Below are positions 42,417 through 49,867 of a DNA stretch of 64,000 bases, piece after piece. Both the position numbers and the translations under genes were made by a program. The stretch covers positions 1,488,001 through 1,552,000 of the forward strand of contig NZ_JACHMF010000001.1 of NCBI RefSeq assembly GCF_014204895.1. The letters are read 5' to 3'. Position 1 is the stretch's first letter; each line of letters starts with the position of its first letter. A model generated the notes under the pieces. The model was not told the DNA's origin, made no database searches, and saw nothing but the letters and a program-made list of their open reading frames with translations. Source of the stretch: Paractinoplanes abujensis. GTDB lineage: Bacteria; Actinomycetota; Actinomycetes; Mycobacteriales; Micromonosporaceae.

Positions 42417-43271
42417 GTGATCGGCGTTGAGCGGCTCCGGGCGGCCCTGAGGGAGCGGTGGGACCTGACGGATCCGGCGGTCGAGGTGCACGACGGCGGG
42501 ATGAACTCCGCGACCTGGTTCGTGACCGACGGTGAGCAGCGGTGGGTGGCCAAGGCCGTAGTCCCGGCCGCCCGCGAGTCGTTCCGCGGTGGCCTCGCCG
42601 TCGCGACCGCGCTCGAAACGGCGGGAATCCCGGCCGGGGCGCCGCGGCCGACCCGCCTCGGTGACCTGGTCGCTGACGTCGACGGTGTCCCGGTGGGGCT
42701 GCTGACCTGGGTTCCCGGCGCCGAACCGGACGACCAGCGGGTCATCGGCGCGACCTTGGGCCGGGTGCACCGGGCGCTGCGTGACGTGTCGGTTCCCGGC
42801 GCGGAGCGTTTCCACTGGGTCGACCCGCGGGCCGGGCACCTGGACGTCGAGCCGTGGGTGCGACCGGCCGTGAGTGCCGCCGTCACCGCGTGGGACCGGC
42901 TCGATCCCACCACGCTGACGTGGGGCCTGCTGCACACCGACCCGGCTCCGGAGGCGTTCCGCGTGGAGCGCGGGGTGTGCGGGGTGATCGACTGGAGCGT
43001 GGCCCTGGCCGGCCCGCTGCTCTACGACCTGGCCTCGGCCGTCATGTACGTCGGAGGGCCGGGTCACGCCGCCGCCCTGGTCGAGTCGTACCTGGACCAA
43101 GGAGTCGTGCCCCGGGCCGAGGTGGAGCGGGCGTTGCCGGTGATGTTCCGCTTCCGCATGGCGGTGCAGGCCGACTACTTCGCGCGCCGCCTCGCCACCA
43201 ACGATCTGACCGGCATCGACAGCGATGCGGAGAACTGGAAGGGTCTGGCCGCCGCCCGCGCCGGACTGTGA
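42417..43271 (+). CDS. Aminoglycoside-phosphotransferase-like kinase
   Basis: 284 residues of the APH/ChoK kinase fold. The catalytic loop HTDPAP keeps Asp but the usual metal-binding Asn five residues on is Ala; the DxD-like motif VIDWSVALAGPLLYDLA is intact. Phosphotransfer activity is therefore uncertain. The substrate is probably a small metabolite; antibiotic resistance is not implied. GTG 42417 or TTG 42405 are both possible. Confidence 0.82.
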   Translation: MIGVERLRAALRERWDLTDPAVEVHDGGMNSATWFVTDGEQRWVAKAVVPAARESFRGGLAVATALETAGIPAGAPRPTRLGDLVADVDGVPVGLLTWVPGAEPDDQRVIGATLGRVHRALRDVSVPGAERFHWVDPRAGHLDVEPWVRPAVSAAVTAWDRLDPTTLTWGLLHTDPAPEAFRVERGVCGVIDWSVALAGPLLYDLASAVMYVGGPGHAAALVESYLDQGVVPRAEVERALPVMFRFRMAVQADYFARRLATNDLTGIDSDAENWKGLAAARAGL

Positions 43272-43275
43272 CGGG

Positions 43276-43716
43276 TCAGGCCCGCAGCAGCGCGGCCGCG
43301 ACAGCGCGGCCGTGGTCGGTCCAGGGGGCCGGGCGCATCGTGGCCGGGTCGAGGCGGATGTTGACCCGGCGGCCCTCGGCGTGCACCGTCGCGCCGTCGG
43401 CCGAGGTGACCTGGAAGGCGTAGTCGGCGCTGGTCGTGCCCATCCGGTCGAGCCAGAAGCGGATCTCGACCTCGCCGGTGCCGCGGACCGGGCGGTGGAA
43501 CGTGATCTGATAGTCGCGGACCACGTTGAACGCGTCGGGCGTGGTGGGGCGGCCGCCCGAGAACGACACACCGCGTTCCGTCCACCAGATGACGATCGCC
43601 CGCTCCACGAGCACGGCGTAGCGCGAGTTGTGCAGGATGCCCATGGCGTCCAGGTCGTCGAAGTGCACCGGCTGCCGGACGACGGCGCCGTGGCTGTGGA
43701 CTGCGGTGGTGGTCAT
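43276..43716 (-). CDS. 4HBT hot-dog-fold acyl-CoA thioesterase
   Basis: 146 residues. Motif FDDLDAMGILHNSRYAVLVE contains the catalytic Asp and the N-N/S pair of the 4-hydroxybenzoyl-CoA thioesterase family. Hydrolyses an acyl-CoA. Its ATG overlaps the TetR gene's TGA by 4 bp (ATGA), so it is translated with that regulator. Confidence 0.9.
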   Translation of the reverse strand: MTTTAVHSHGAVVRQPVHFDDLDAMGILHNSRYAVLVERAIVIWWTERGVSFSGGRPTTPDAFNVVRDYQITFHRPVRGTGEVEIRFWLDRMGTTSADYAFQVTSADGATVHAEGRRVNIRLDPATMRPAPWTDHGRAVAAALLRA

Positions 43717-44348
43717 GTCGGCTCCTTGAGGATCGCAGGGTCGGTGGCGGCGGCGCGCAGCCGGTCGAGCAGCGCGCGGCGGGCGTGGCGAAAGGTGGCC
43801 TCGGGCCCCAGGACGGGCGCCTGCATCACGGCGCAGACCCCCAGCGCCTCGGTCTCGTACGCGAGGTCGCCCGGGTCGGTGTCCGCCCGCAGCTCGCCCG
43901 TGGCCACGGCATCGGCGGCCAGACCGGTCAGGAACCCCATCCACTCCCGGAGCTCCGCGGCCAGCCGGTCGTGCACCGCTCCGGGCCGGGCGTTGAACTC
44001 GAAGTGCGCGTTGGCGAAGAAGCAGCGGCCGGGCAGGATCGCCGCCCGGTAGAAATCGAGGCGCCGATCGTGCAGGGCCCACAGGCGGCGCACACCGCGC
44101 GGCTCCTGAAGGGCGGGGCGGATCACCTCGTCGGTCCACTGGGCGCGGGCGTGCTCGATCACCGCGAGCTGCAACGCCTCCTTGGACCGCCAGTGCGCGA
44201 ACAGGCCGGACTTGCTCACGCCGAGCGCCTCGGCGACCTGGCTGAGCGACAACCCGTCCAGCCCGGCCTCGGTCGCCAGCCGCAGGGCCCGATCGAGCAC
44301 GGCGACCCGCGTCCGCTCGCCCCGCATCAGCCTGCCGTCCTGGTTCAT
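43713..44348 (-). CDS. TetR-family regulator
   Basis: 211 residues. HTH LSLSQVAEALGVSKSGLFAH near residues 34-54 and a TetR_C-type ligand domain. Forms an operon with the thioesterase gene and diverges from a methyltransferase gene; a palindromic site lies between. Probably represses one or both promoters in response to an acyl-type ligand (inference). Confidence 0.9.
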   Translation of the reverse strand: MNQDGRLMRGERTRVAVLDRALRLATEAGLDGLSLSQVAEALGVSKSGLFAHWRSKEALQLAVIEHARAQWTDEVIRPALQEPRGVRRLWALHDRRLDFYRAAILPGRCFFANAHFEFNARPGAVHDRLAAELREWMGFLTGLAADAVATGELRADTDPGDLAYETEALGVCAVMQAPVLGPEATFRHARRALLDRLRAAATDPAILKEPT

Positions 44349-44364
44349 GCCCCGACACTACAAA

Positions 44365-44380
44365 ACGACCGACCGTTCGT
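44365..44380. promoter_or_regulatory. TetR-type operator
   Basis: ACGACCGACCGTTCGT, an imperfect palindrome of the common TetR form, in the 61-bp gap between the divergent TetR and methyltransferase genes. A TATAGT -10 hexamer (44384-44389) for the methyltransferase lies just beyond it. Confidence 0.6.
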
Positions 44381-44409
44381 AAATATAGTTGTCGTGTTGA
44401 CTGGACCAC

Positions 44410-45159
44410 GTGGATCCTCATCGTGTCGACTCGATCGCCCACACGCATCACCCCGTCGCCGCGCCGGTCGCCGGGGTCAACGTCAACAAGCTCCTGCGCC
44501 GGGCCGGCCGCGGACCGGCCGCCCGCATTCTCGACCTGGGCTGCGGACAGGCCGCGTGGGCGATGCAGGCGCTGGCCCACTGCCCCGACGGCCACGCCGA
44601 CGCCGTCGACACCAACCCGTACGCGCTGGAACGGGCCGAAGCGGCCGCGGGGATGCGGGAACTGGCCGACCGCCTGACCCTGCACGAACGCGACGCCCGC
44701 ACGTACGTCCCCGACGGCGACTACGACCTCGTGCTGTGCGTGGGCTCCACAACCGTCCTCGGCGGCTTCGCGCAGACCCTCGACGTCGCGGGCCGGCACG
44801 CGAACGCGCACGGCATCCTGATCGTCGGCGAACGGTTCTGGGAAGCCCCGCCGACCACGGAGGCGCTGGCCGCCCTCGACGTCAAGCCCACGGACCTGAC
44901 CGACCTGCCGGGCCTGATCGACGCGGCGGGCGCGGCGGGCTGGCATCCGGTCTACGCCCACGTCAGCGACCCGGCCGAGTGGGACGACTACGAGTGGTCA
45001 TGGACCGGCTCCGTCTCGGAGTGGGCCCTAGACAACCCCGGGCATCCCGACGCCGCCGAGCTTCAGCACCTCGCGCGCACGCGGCGCGCTCACTGGCTCC
45101 GCGGGTATCGCGGCCTCCTCGGCTTCGCGACCCTGGTGCTCCGCCACGAAGCCGCCTGA
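44410..45159 (+). CDS. Class I SAM-dependent methyltransferase
   Basis: 249 residues. Motif I ILDLGCGQAAWAMQAL, then AVDTNPYALERAEAAA, DARTYVPDGDYDLVLCVGS as motifs II-IV. The Trp-rich C-terminus (DDYEWSWTGSVSEW) is distinctive. Small-molecule methyltransferase of unknown substrate. GTG 44410, with promoter and TetR operator immediately upstream. Confidence 0.88.
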   Translation: MDPHRVDSIAHTHHPVAAPVAGVNVNKLLRRAGRGPAARILDLGCGQAAWAMQALAHCPDGHADAVDTNPYALERAEAAAGMRELADRLTLHERDARTYVPDGDYDLVLCVGSTTVLGGFAQTLDVAGRHANAHGILIVGERFWEAPPTTEALAALDVKPTDLTDLPGLIDAAGAAGWHPVYAHVSDPAEWDDYEWSWTGSVSEWALDNPGHPDAAELQHLARTRRAHWLRGYRGLLGFATLVLRHEAA

Positions 45160-45199
45160 CCCACTTCTCTCGGGGCGGCGGCTCCGCGTACGGGGAAGG

Positions 45200-45958
45200 T
45201 CAGTCGAGCGCGGGCATCGTGGCCTTGCCCTTGTCGGCGATCACGAACGGGGTGTCGATGTCCGGGGTGCCCTCGCCGATCTGGACCGCGGCCACGCCCG
45301 TGCCGGTGCCCGCGATCTCGCCGGTCTCGTCGCGGATGATGAACGTGTCGCGGCCGGTGTAGATGGTGTACGTGGGCTTGCCGTTGGACTCGCCGACCTT
45401 GCGGAAGCGGAACGCCTGATCGGTCCGGGCGGCGTCGCACGACGTGGTGGTGACCGCGGCGGGCTTGCCGCCGGAGCCGAGCTTGGCCGACAGGCAGAAG
45501 GGCTCCGAGCCGTTGCGCAGCTTGGCCGTCTGGATCCAGTACCTGTCGCCGCCCGGCGTGAGGGGCTTGATGACGAACAGGTCGTTGGGGCCGAACTTCT
45601 CGGAGAGCCCGATCTTGCCCTGCTGCACCACGCCCAGGGTCGACTCGCTGTTCTTGGGGAGCAGCAGGACCTGACGGGTGCCGCTGAAGACGCCGCCCGA
45701 GCCGGAGCCGGAACCGGAGCCGCCGCTGCCCTTGGTGGGCGGCTTGGTCGCGGTGCGGGTGGCGGCCGGCTCACCCTCGGGCGAGGCGGACGGGGCGGGC
45801 GAGGAACCGGAATCGGCCGACGCGCTGGGTGCGGCGGTGGCGGGGGAGGAGGCGCCGGGCGCGGCCGCGTTCGTGTCGTCGCCGTTGGCGCAGGCCGAGG
45901 TCAGCAGCAGCCCGGACAGGACGGCGGCGGCGGGCACGAGCCGGGAAACGTTACGCAC
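45200..45958 (-). CDS. Hypothetical lipoprotein with Ser/Pro/Gly linker
   Basis: 252 residues. Lipoprotein signal (TSAC), an 80-residue low-complexity linker rich in Ala, Ser, Pro and Gly (about 28-88), then a globular beta-rich domain with two cysteines (EPFCLSAKL, TTSCDAART) that may pair. The domain resembles ricin-B-like or other beta-trefoil surface domains only loosely; I do not assign it. Cell-surface location is clear. Confidence 0.75.
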   Translation of the reverse strand: MRNVSRLVPAAAVLSGLLLTSACANGDDTNAAAPGASSPATAAPSASADSGSSPAPSASPEGEPAATRTATKPPTKGSGGSGSGSGSGGVFSGTRQVLLLPKNSESTLGVVQQGKIGLSEKFGPNDLFVIKPLTPGGDRYWIQTAKLRNGSEPFCLSAKLGSGGKPAAVTTTSCDAARTDQAFRFRKVGESNGKPTYTIYTGRDTFIIRDETGEIAGTGTGVAAVQIGEGTPDIDTPFVIADKGKATMPALD

Positions 45959-46106
45959 GAGAATCTCCTCAGGTGGGGGGTGCCTTGCTGAGGAGAAGCT
46001 TTCCCGACCCAGCGGCTCGCGAGCCGGGGCCGGCGGGTTCGTGGCATCAACGGGGGAGATCGTCGCCGGGCGCGGCAGCGGGCCTCACCCGGCGACGAAC
46101 CGCAGG

Positions 46107-46898
46107 TCAGGGCTTGCGGCCGACCGCGCCGTAGGCCTCGATGGGCTCGATGCCGTCGCCGTCGGGACGCCACTCGCTGATCTGGGTGAGGCCGGGCTCG
46201 ACCAGGTCGAGGCCCTCGAAGACGGTGGCCAGCTCGTCGGGGCTGCGCAGGATGTACGGCACGCCGCCGGCCTGGGCCAGTCGCTCCGCGCCCTCGACGA
46301 CCGCCGGGGACGTGTCGGTGCCGTCCCAGAAGACCAGATAGCTGCCGGAGGGGACGCGAGCCATGACGGTGTCGACGATCGAGCGGATCACGGCCAGGTC
46401 GGGCTCGTAGCCCATCACGCCCATGAACATGACCGCGATCGGCTGGCTGAAGTCGAGCGCCTCCTCCGCCCCGACCAGGATCTTCTCGGGGTCGTGGTAG
46501 TCGGCGTGGACGTAGGTCGTCGTGCCCTCGGCCGTCGTGCCGACCAGCAGCGCCCGCGCGTAAGCCAGCACCATCGGGTCGTTGTCGACGTAGACGATCT
46601 TGGCGTCCGGGGCGATGCTCTGAGCCACCTCGTGCGTGTTCTGCATCGTCGGCAGGCCCGTGCCGATGTCGAGGAACTGACGCACGCCCAGCTCGGCGGT
46701 CAGCGCGCGGACGACCCGGATCAGGAACTTGCGCGACTGGCGCGCCATCACCACGATCTCGGGATAGACCTGGGCCACGGCGTCGCCGGCGGCACGGTCG
46801 GCGGCGAAGTTGTCCTTGCCACCCATCCAGTAGTTCCACATGCGCGCCGCGTGGGGCACGTCGGGCTGCAACTCGGCGGGGGCCTCGTGGTCCGTCAT
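46107..46898 (-). CDS. DUF574 (Methyltransf_19) SAM-dependent methyltransferase
   Basis: 263 residues. Family start PHAARMWNYWMGGKDNFAAD, motif I QFLDIGTGLPTMQNTHEVAQ, VYVDNDPMVLAYARALL, and DYHDPEKIL. DUF574 proteins are very numerous in spore-forming actinomycetes and often sit with XRE/DUF5753 regulators, as here (53 bp downstream of one). Substrate unknown. Confidence 0.92.
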   Translation of the reverse strand: MTDHEAPAELQPDVPHAARMWNYWMGGKDNFAADRAAGDAVAQVYPEIVVMARQSRKFLIRVVRALTAELGVRQFLDIGTGLPTMQNTHEVAQSIAPDAKIVYVDNDPMVLAYARALLVGTTAEGTTTYVHADYHDPEKILVGAEEALDFSQPIAVMFMGVMGYEPDLAVIRSIVDTVMARVPSGSYLVFWDGTDTSPAVVEGAERLAQAGGVPYILRSPDELATVFEGLDLVEPGLTQISEWRPDGDGIEPIEAYGAVGRKP

Positions 46899-46951
46899 GG
46901 GGAAGTTTCTATCGGCCCGCCATCCGTTGCGCAAGCGCCCATTGTGGATCT

Positions 46952-47827
46952 TCAGGAAGCGTCCAGGTCGGCGATGACGCTCTTCAATATGTCGGGGGTG
47001 CGGGCGGGTGGCGCGGCCTCGATGATGAGCCGCCCGAAGGCCGCCGCGTAGTCGTCCACATCCTCGCGTTTGTCGAGGTAGAGCGCGCTGGTGAGATGCT
47101 CGATGTAGACGACGTCGTCCAGCTCCTCGTGCGGGAAGCGCAGAATGCTGAACGCGCCCCCGGCCGCCGCGTGCCCGCCGGAGTCGAACGGGATCACCTG
47201 GAGCCGGATGTTCGGATTCTCGCAGGCCTCCAGCAGCGCCACGATCTGTTCGCGCAGCACCTCGGTGCCGCCGATGAGCCGCCGCAGCACTGCCTCGTCG
47301 AGCACCGCCCAGAACGTCGGCGCGTCGGGCCGCTCCAGGGTCTCCTTGCGGGTCATGCGCAGCTTGGCCAGCCGCTCGACCTCGGTCTCGCCCGGGTTGG
47401 TGTGGGCCAGCCGGATGACGGCGCTGGCGTACGCCTCGGTCTGCAGCAGGCCCGGCACGAACTGGATCTCGTACGTGCGGATCAACTCGGCGGCCTGCTC
47501 GAGGTCGAGGTAGCTGTGGAACCAGTTCTCCAGCACGTCGCCGTACGTGTGCCACCAGCTGGGCGAGTTGGCCGCCTTGGTCAGCTCGAGCAGGCGCTCG
47601 TGCTCCTCGGGGCTCTCGACGCCGTAGAGCAGCAGCAGGTCGGTCACGTCGCGCGCCTTGAAGCCGACGCGGCCCAGCTCCATCCGGCTGATCTTGGATT
47701 CGGAGGCACGGATGCGATAGCCGGCGGCCTCACGGCTCACCCCGGCGGCGAGGCGCAATTCGCGCAGGCGGGCGCCCAGCTGGAGCCGACGCACGGTCGA
47801 CCCGCCGATGTCCCCACGCCCGGTCAC
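46952..47827 (-). CDS. XRE-family regulator with DUF5753 domain
   Basis: 291 residues. HTH near residues 16-68 (LGARLRELRLAAGVSREAAG) and a C-terminal DUF5753 domain with IQFVPGLLQTEAYA and YIEHLTSALYLDK. These proteins usually pair with a small DUF397 protein in developmental switches; none is visible here, and the partner position is taken by the DUF574 methyltransferase gene. Confidence 0.9.
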   Translation of the reverse strand: MTGRGDIGGSTVRRLQLGARLRELRLAAGVSREAAGYRIRASESKISRMELGRVGFKARDVTDLLLLYGVESPEEHERLLELTKAANSPSWWHTYGDVLENWFHSYLDLEQAAELIRTYEIQFVPGLLQTEAYASAVIRLAHTNPGETEVERLAKLRMTRKETLERPDAPTFWAVLDEAVLRRLIGGTEVLREQIVALLEACENPNIRLQVIPFDSGGHAAAGGAFSILRFPHEELDDVVYIEHLTSALYLDKREDVDDYAAAFGRLIIEAAPPARTPDILKSVIADLDAS

Positions 47828-48154
47828 GATGATCTGCTTATCAAAGAGCTGGCCAGTCCGCTACGACTTGCGGCCGGCGGCGCAGCACGGGGCATTACCG
47901 GAGCCGCCGCGACGGCCAGGGCCGACGGGCACGACTCCGCTTCGACGTGCCCGGCCCCCACGATGCCCGGCAAGATCGTCCTCTGTCACGCGAACATCCT
48001 CACCTCGGTGGACCCCAGCGTCCAGTGTGGATCCTCTACGTTCGACGAACGCGATCATAGCGAGCGCCGGAGACGGACAGTACCGCACCCGGCGTCGCTT
48101 CGCGCCTACTCTCCGGCTGATTCTTCCGGCTCAACGGCCGCTGGTGAGCTGCGC
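47828..48154. other. Intergenic gap without gene
   Basis: Gap of 327 bp between the XRE gene start and the 3' end of the Tat-exported protein gene. Short frames exist on both strands but have no ribosome site or recognisable protein. It should hold the promoter of the XRE operon; I see no clear hexamers. Confidence 0.5.
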
Positions 48155-48934
48155 CTATTCGTGTGGGAGCAGGTGGCGCCAGGTCGCGGCTACATGATGC
48201 ATCGGTGACACTCGATAGGCACGCGACCCGATTTCCAGTTTTTCCCGTACGGCCTGAGCCCGCGCGCCCCGCAGCCGGAGCTCACGATCGGCCGGCACGG
48301 GGATCCCGGACGGCCACGGACGCGCGCCGACCGGCTCGACATCGAGGCGGGCCGCGGCCAGCAGGACGGCGTTGGGTCGCCACGGTTCACCACCGAGCAC
48401 CGTGCGGCGCAGCTCCTGCACGTGGGCGGCCAGCTCGCGGACAGCCGGGTCGCGGCCGGTCAGTTCGGCGGCCAGGACTGTGCCGTCGTCGTCGCGCACA
48501 CGCAAGCGATCCGGCCGCGTGACAAAGCCCGGGCCGGGCGGCGGCAGGGCCGGGAAGCGGCGGCTACGCAGGACGGCCACGGCGTGAGCGCGCAAGGACT
48601 CGGCCGCACGGTGGTGCAGCGGCAGGCTCGCGGTGGCGTCGGCGTAAGCGGTGCCGTCCTCGTAGACGGCCAGGGGCGGCGGGGGCAGGACGAGCCCGCC
48701 GGGGAAGAAGAAGCCGGTCGGCCGGGCCCACTCGAAGATCGGCCACCGGGCGGCGGCCTGTGCGGTGGCCTCGGAGCCTGCAGCACCTGCGGCCGCGCCG
48801 GAGAGGTCGGCCCCTGCGGCGGAGCCGGCCCGTGCGGCGGCGGCCGAGCCGGTAACTGCTGCGGCGGCGGCCGAGCCGGTTACTGCGGCGACGGCGGCCG
48901 CCCCGCCGGTGGCCAGAAACGCCCTACGGTCCAT
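48155..48934 (-). CDS. Tat-exported hypothetical protein
   Basis: 259 residues. A Tat signal (MDRRAFLATGG) runs into an Ala/Gly/Ser-rich stretch (to about residue 60) containing a repeated AAVTGSAAA unit. The mature domain is Pro- and Arg-rich, with ARPTGFFFPGGLVLPPPP and DRLRVRDDDGTVLAAEL. No family recognised. Function unknown; export by Tat suggests a folded or cofactor-bearing protein. Confidence 0.72.
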   Translation of the reverse strand: MDRRAFLATGGAAAVAAVTGSAAAAAVTGSAAAARAGSAAGADLSGAAAGAAGSEATAQAAARWPIFEWARPTGFFFPGGLVLPPPPLAVYEDGTAYADATASLPLHHRAAESLRAHAVAVLRSRRFPALPPPGPGFVTRPDRLRVRDDDGTVLAAELTGRDPAVRELAAHVQELRRTVLGGEPWRPNAVLLAAARLDVEPVGARPWPSGIPVPADRELRLRGARAQAVREKLEIGSRAYRVSPMHHVAATWRHLLPHE

Positions 48935-49009
48935 GGGATGCCACGTTAACCGGACAAAACCGGCCACCGTGGCCTTCTGGTGAAAACTTCGCCCGCTCCA
49001 TGCAGCAGA

Positions 49010-49699
49010 ATGGCTCCCGTGCGAGAAGTGGTGGACGGCGTCTTCGAGTTGAGCCTCGGTTTTGTCAACATGCACCTGGTCGTGACCGACGACGGGGTGG
49101 TGCTGGTCGACACCGGCCTGCCGCGCAATGCCAAACGGATCGACCGCGCGCTGCACGGCCTGCGCAAACAGATCGGGGACGTGACCGCCGTCCTGCTCAC
49201 CCACCACCACTTCGACCACGTCGGCAACGTCGCCGACGTGCGCCGCCGCTCCGGCGCACGGGTGTTCGCGCACGCCGCCGACGCCCCCGTCATCACCGGC
49301 GGGATCACCGGCCCCGAACCCCAAGGCCTGGCCAAACTGGCCACCCGGCTGATCGGGCGGGCCGAGCCGACCAAACTCGACCAGCTCCTCACGGGCGAGG
49401 AGTCGGAGCCGCTCCCCGGTTTCACGGCCCTGCACACACCCGGCCACACCCGAGGCCACGTGTCCTACGTGCTCGACCGCTCCGGCGGCATCCTCTTCGC
49501 GGGCGACACGGCCTCCGGCACCCGCGACGGCCAGGTCACGCTGGGCCCGACCCAGGTCTCCGCCGACCCCGCCGAACAGGGCCGCAGCCTGGCCAAACTG
49601 GCCACGTACGAGTTCGACCACGCCGTCTTCGGCCACGGCAAGGCCGTCACGGGCGGCGCCGTGGAACGTTTCCGGGAGTACGCCGGTCGCCAGGCCTGA
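49010..49699 (+). CDS. MBL-fold metallohydrolase
   Basis: 229 residues. Metal motif THHHFDHVGN (HxHxDH), then HTPGHTRGH, GDTASG and a final FGHGKAV histidine. No signal peptide, so cytosolic. Glyoxalase-II-like hydrolase of unknown substrate, distinct from the exported MBL protein at 7218-7937. Start ATG 49010 or GTG 49019; neither has a strong ribosome site. Confidence 0.88.
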   Translation: MAPVREVVDGVFELSLGFVNMHLVVTDDGVVLVDTGLPRNAKRIDRALHGLRKQIGDVTAVLLTHHHFDHVGNVADVRRRSGARVFAHAADAPVITGGITGPEPQGLAKLATRLIGRAEPTKLDQLLTGEESEPLPGFTALHTPGHTRGHVSYVLDRSGGILFAGDTASGTRDGQVTLGPTQVSADPAEQGRSLAKLATYEFDHAVFGHGKAVTGGAVERFREYAGRQA

Positions 49700-49715
49700 A
49701 AGCCAAGTTTCCCCC

Positions 49716-49857
49716 GTCTTCGTGGGCCGTTCCCGAGCGTCGCCGTCCTTGTCAGCCGTTTCCGAGTGTCGCCGTCCTTGTCGGCCGTTTCCGAGTGTCG
49801 CCGTCCTTGTCGGCCGTTTCCTAGCGTCGCCGTCTTTGTGGGCCGTTCCCTGAAGCG
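49716..49857 (+). repeat. 29-bp tandem repeat, about five copies
   Basis: Units begin at 49716, 49745, 49774, 49803 and 49832 (last one partial). Core GTCCTTGTCGGCCGTTTCC followed by GAGTGTCGCC; units 2 and 3 differ at one base. No spacers, so it is a minisatellite and not CRISPR. It fills the gap between two convergent genes. Confidence 0.85.
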
Positions 49858-49867
49858 CGGGCGGCTG

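Noticed and set aside
47828..48154. A missing DUF397 gene next to the XRE regulator
   Set aside because: I read the frames for the WRKSSYS-like start and GDCVEVA core and found neither.
49716..49857. CRISPR array
   Set aside because: Repeat units are contiguous with no spacers and there are no cas genes in the window.
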